From: Spirochaetota bacterium | Lineage (GTDB): Bacteria > Spirochaetota > Spirochaetia > Sphaerochaetales > Sphaerochaetaceae | DNA: 64,000 bases | Assembly: GCA_023401595.1 (NCBI GenBank) | Contig: JAEXDQ010000036.1 | Coordinates: 112,723-176,722, forward strand | Direction of reading: 5' to 3' | Shown here: positions 61,986-64,000 of the stretch, in pieces | Layout: the number at the start of each line of letters is the position of its first letter | How positions within the stretch are numbered: position 1 is the first letter of the stretch | Notes under the pieces: generated by a model | The model's database searches: none | Seen by the model: only the letters and a program-made list of their open reading frames with translations | What the model was told of the DNA's origin: nothing | Translations under genes and position numbers: made by a program

Positions 61986-62822
61986 ATGAAAAAAACAATG
62001 GATATATTTCAAGACAAGAACAAGAACATCGTGGACGCGCAACTGTATGCGGAGCTTCAACAAAAGGCGTTGTGGCGGCAGGAAGAAAAAGTCACGCTCT
62101 TCAATGCGTTGGGGCCGTTGCATCCAGGAACGATCGACGCGACGTTGCGGCTGGCGGAAGCACGAACGTTGCTGGGAGATTTCAACGGAGCCTTGGAATA
62201 CACGAAAGAAGCGTATCAGGCCAGATGCAAAGTGTTCGGAGAGTATCATAAGGATACAGTGGACGCCTACCTGGCCCTTGCCGACGCATATCTCGACGCG
62301 GAGCAGCCCATGGAGGCGAAGAATATCGCCCAGGACGTCCTACGGAGCGACTACCCCTACGATCCTGACGACCTGGTGGTAGAACTCGACGCGAAGGAGA
62401 TTCTGGCCGACGCACATCAGATGCTGCGGGAATTCGGAGCGGAAACGAAGGTCAGGCGGGAGCTTGTCGCCGACATGGAGGAAATATACGGCCCGAACCA
62501 TCCCGAAACGCTCGGCTCCATAGAGACTCTGGCTGAATCCCTCGATGAAAACGGTTGTCCCGCACAAGCGATCCCCTTATATGAACGCTTGCTCACCTAT
62601 ATGAGGGAGGAAGAGAACATGGAGGGCGTCGTAATGATTCTCTGCAACCTCGCGACCTGCTGCCAGCATATCGGTCAACAAGGAAAAGCGCTCGCTTTCG
62701 CGGAAGAAGCCGTCAGAATCTCGAAGCAGGCCTTTGGGGATGACGACGACTTGACGAAGACCGCGATGGGGTATCTTGGGGAGATCGCTGAAGACAACAG
62801 GTTCTTTTCAGCGAAACGCTAG
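61986..62822 (+). CDS. Tetratricopeptide-repeat protein
   Basis: A 278-residue helical protein. About four TPR_10/12-type repeats are seen: HPGTIDATLRLAEARTLLGDFNGALEYTKEAYQARCKVFGEYHKDTVDAYLALADAYLDAEQPMEAKNIAQDVL, then NHPETLGSIETLAESLDENGCPAQAIPLYERLLTYM, then VVMILCNLATCCQHIGQQGKALAFAEEAVRISKQAFG. Such arrays serve as protein-binding scaffolds. No signal peptide or catalytic domain is present. The partner cannot be identified, and the gene stands alone. Confidence 0.8.
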   Translation: MKKTMDIFQDKNKNIVDAQLYAELQQKALWRQEEKVTLFNALGPLHPGTIDATLRLAEARTLLGDFNGALEYTKEAYQARCKVFGEYHKDTVDAYLALADAYLDAEQPMEAKNIAQDVLRSDYPYDPDDLVVELDAKEILADAHQMLREFGAETKVRRELVADMEEIYGPNHPETLGSIETLAESLDENGCPAQAIPLYERLLTYMREEENMEGVVMILCNLATCCQHIGQQGKALAFAEEAVRISKQAFGDDDDLTKTAMGYLGEIAEDNRFFSAKR

Positions 62823-62845
62823 AGCGGCGCAGCATGCACACGAAG

Positions 62846-62878
62846 CCCGTTTCCTTGCATTCAATGTTGGGAAACGGG
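62846..62878. terminator. Hairpin between the TPR gene and the TauE gene (tail to tail)
   Basis: CCCGTTTCC (62846-62854) and GGAAACGGG (62870-62878) are perfect 9-bp arms around a 15-base loop, located between the converging stops of the TPR and TauE genes. No strong U-run, but the position suits a shared terminator. Confidence 0.6.
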
Positions 62879-62896
62879 TATGTATCCGTCCTAACG

Positions 62897-63643
62897 TCAA
62901 ACGCCGGTATAGGCCAGAAGTTCCTGCGCGAACACCCACAGCCCTGACAGGCCGACGAACGCATAGACCAGTTTTTTCAACGCCGCCATGGAGACCTTCT
63001 TGAACGCCAGCAGGCCGAACCAAGTCCCCAATCCTATCCCCAGCCAACCGCACAGCACGACAGGAATGTGTTCGGTTCCTAATGAGCCGTTGAAAGTACG
63101 GATCAGAATCGTTGAAATGTTTGATAACAGGAAATATGCTTGGATGGTCGCGAGATATTCGTTCTTGTCCTCGATGCAGGCCATCAAATACAACGCCACC
63201 GGAGGACCGCCGATACCGAACAGACCGTTGCCAAGTCCCGCGACCGCACCCATGGCGATACCGCTTACAATCGATCCATTCAGCTTGATTCTATTGGAAA
63301 ACCAAACGAAGAAAACCGCCAGCACCATCAGCGTCAACCCCAGCGCCATTTTCAAAAAACCTTGCTGCATCGATATCGACTTGTAAGTAACGATAGCCCC
63401 GACCAGCAAGGAAACAAGCAGAAGCGGCAGCAGGATTCTCCAGCGGATATGTTTCCAATACTTGATGGAAAGATATGCGGTGCTGACGATCGCAATCACC
63501 TGACAAAGGGTCACCGCAGTAGAAAACGGGAAAAGCATAGGGAGGAATATCATCGCCAATATGGGGAACCCGAATCCCATGTTGGTCTGGAGAAACGCCC
63601 CCGCCAAAGCGATCAAGAATACATAGAAGACAGTTATCGACAT
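62897..63643 (-). CDS. TauE/SafE family permease
   Basis: A 248-residue membrane protein with eight hydrophobic segments and the twin repeats of the family: ALAGAFLQTNMGFGFPILAMIFLPMLF near the start and MGAVAGLGNGLFGIGGPPVALYLM in the second half. The start at 63643 (MSITVFY) has GGGGAG upstream; a 10-codon longer frame lacks one. Its substrate is unknown; possible anions include sulfite or organic sulfonates. It differs from the exporter at 24983 in the motif details, so it is not a recent duplicate. Confidence 0.85.
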   Translation of the reverse strand: MSITVFYVFLIALAGAFLQTNMGFGFPILAMIFLPMLFPFSTAVTLCQVIAIVSTAYLSIKYWKHIRWRILLPLLLVSLLVGAIVTYKSISMQQGFLKMALGLTLMVLAVFFVWFSNRIKLNGSIVSGIAMGAVAGLGNGLFGIGGPPVALYLMACIEDKNEYLATIQAYFLLSNISTILIRTFNGSLGTEHIPVVLCGWLGIGLGTWFGLLAFKKVSMAALKKLVYAFVGLSGLWVFAQELLAYTGV

Positions 63644-63850
63644 GAAAGACTCCCCTTCATTCCAGCATACCATGAGGTATCGATATGGTAAAGAAAATGC
63701 GGAAAACGACTACGGGAAGAACGACAGGAATCAACTTAATGACATACTACCCGTGCGATGGAGGCCGCGTCTGGAAAGCAGGACGACAACCGTCCGGGAC
63801 GCCGCGGGCCATCCGGCGCGCGTGGCGTGCAGGGCGTATGCGCGGGGACG

Positions 63851-63880
63851 AAAAAAAGAGGGGCCCCTTCCAAGGGCCCC
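63851..63880 (-). terminator. Terminator of the rRNA operon
   Basis: GGGGCCC (63860-63866) and GGGCCCC (63874-63880) form a GC-rich stem with a 7-base loop. On the minus strand it is followed by seven T residues (the A-run at 63851-63857). It lies about 36 bases downstream of the 5S 3' end. Confidence 0.85.
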
Positions 63881-63915
63881 CGGCGCGCCAGTGGGCGCGT
63901 GAGGAAAAAGGAAAG

Positions 63916-64000
63916 GCCCGGCGGCGGCCTACTCTCCCGCGGTGAACCGCAGTACCATCGGCGCGGGAGCGCTTGACTTCCGTGTTCGGGATGGGAACGG
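63916..64000 (-). rRNA. rrf: 5S ribosomal RNA, 3' portion (continues past right edge)
   Basis: The complement reads CCGAACACGGAAGTCAAGC, then CGCCGATGGTACTGC near 63945-63960, then GGGAGAGTAGG before a GCCGCCGCCGGGC 3' end. These are the loop B/C helix, loop E and helix IV/V features of bacterial 5S rRNA. The 5' part, and presumably 23S and 16S genes, lie to the right. Expect the operon to read leftward into the window. Confidence 0.95.

Noticed and set aside
60677..62251. 524-codon plus-strand frame over the 5'-nucleotidase gene
   Set aside because: Shadow; it also crosses the intergenic promoter region and overlaps the TPR gene in another frame.
1..64000. tRNA genes
   Set aside because: I looked for T-loop patterns (GGTTCGAATCC-like and complements) in the intergenic DNA and saw none with a matching cloverleaf; a tRNAscan run would be decisive.

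Overview
The window looks like the chromosome of a spirochaete, most likely Sphaerochaetaceae. The evidence is moderate. Exported solute-binding proteins carry short signal peptides ending in FGNGQTES-, FAQGQKES- or FGAGQQEQ-like sequence, there are many sugar ABC cassettes, nitrogen is assimilated by a type III glutamine synthetase, and the core is about 55% GC with one sharply AT-rich island. No flagellar or chemotaxis gene is in view.

Layout. 1-5.4 kb: the start of a ccdA gene, then a tight set of an rRNA m5C methyltransferase, a DUF362/ferredoxin protein, a small-multidrug-export membrane protein and a Rep/PcrA-type helicase. 5.7-7.9 kb: glnN. 8.2-11.8 kb: a GNAT/YoaP-like protein, a GH13 alpha-glucosidase, GtrA and an ATC-hydrolase-like protein. 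12-26.5 kb: a sulfoquinovose catabolic locus. 26.6-32.3 kb: an HTH/MFS pair, a MATE pump, xylB and a divergent AraC regulator. 32.3-36.2 kb: an AT-rich island holding only a ParA plus ribbon-helix-helix partition-like pair. 36.2-38.6 kb: GH1 beta-glucosidase with its LacI regulator. 38.7-47.7 kb: a muropeptide / N-acetylmuramate scavenging operon with a divergent RpiR regulator. 47.9-64 kb: mostly housekeeping (asnA, exonuclease III, NhaC antiporter, TypA, Ca2+ P-type ATPase, MFS, NUDIX, Vsr, 5'-nucleotidase, TPR protein, TauE permease), ending in the 3' part of a minus-strand 5S rRNA that marks an rrn operon continuing past the right edge.

The main discovery is the 12-26.5 kb locus. It encodes a GH31 enzyme with every sulfoquinovosidase (YihQ) substrate-binding residue in place, an ABC importer, a FucI-like aldose/ketose isomerase, a ROK repressor, a two-subunit transketolase, an RpiB/LacAB-like isomerase whose phosphate-handling residues are replaced, an iron-type alcohol dehydrogenase, a TauE/SafE exporter and a DUF4867-like protein. 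Together these match the sulfoglycolytic transketolase route: sulfoquinovose to sulfofructose, two transketolase steps via sulfoerythrose/sulfoerythrulose to sulfolactaldehyde plus xylulose 5-phosphate, then reduction to dihydroxypropanesulfonate and export. Three promoters in the locus share one operator-like sequence just downstream of, or overlapping, the -10 box. This defines a probable local ROK regulon. The pathway is known from Clostridia; its occurrence with this gene set in a spirochaete, fed by an ABC importer, is the part worth checking as new.

The second coherent system is the muropeptide operon: etherase MurQ, a BadF-type sugar kinase, an ABC importer, a HAD phosphatase, an L-Ala-D/L-Glu epimerase and a serine beta-lactamase-fold hydrolase, probably controlled by the divergent MurR-like RpiR protein.
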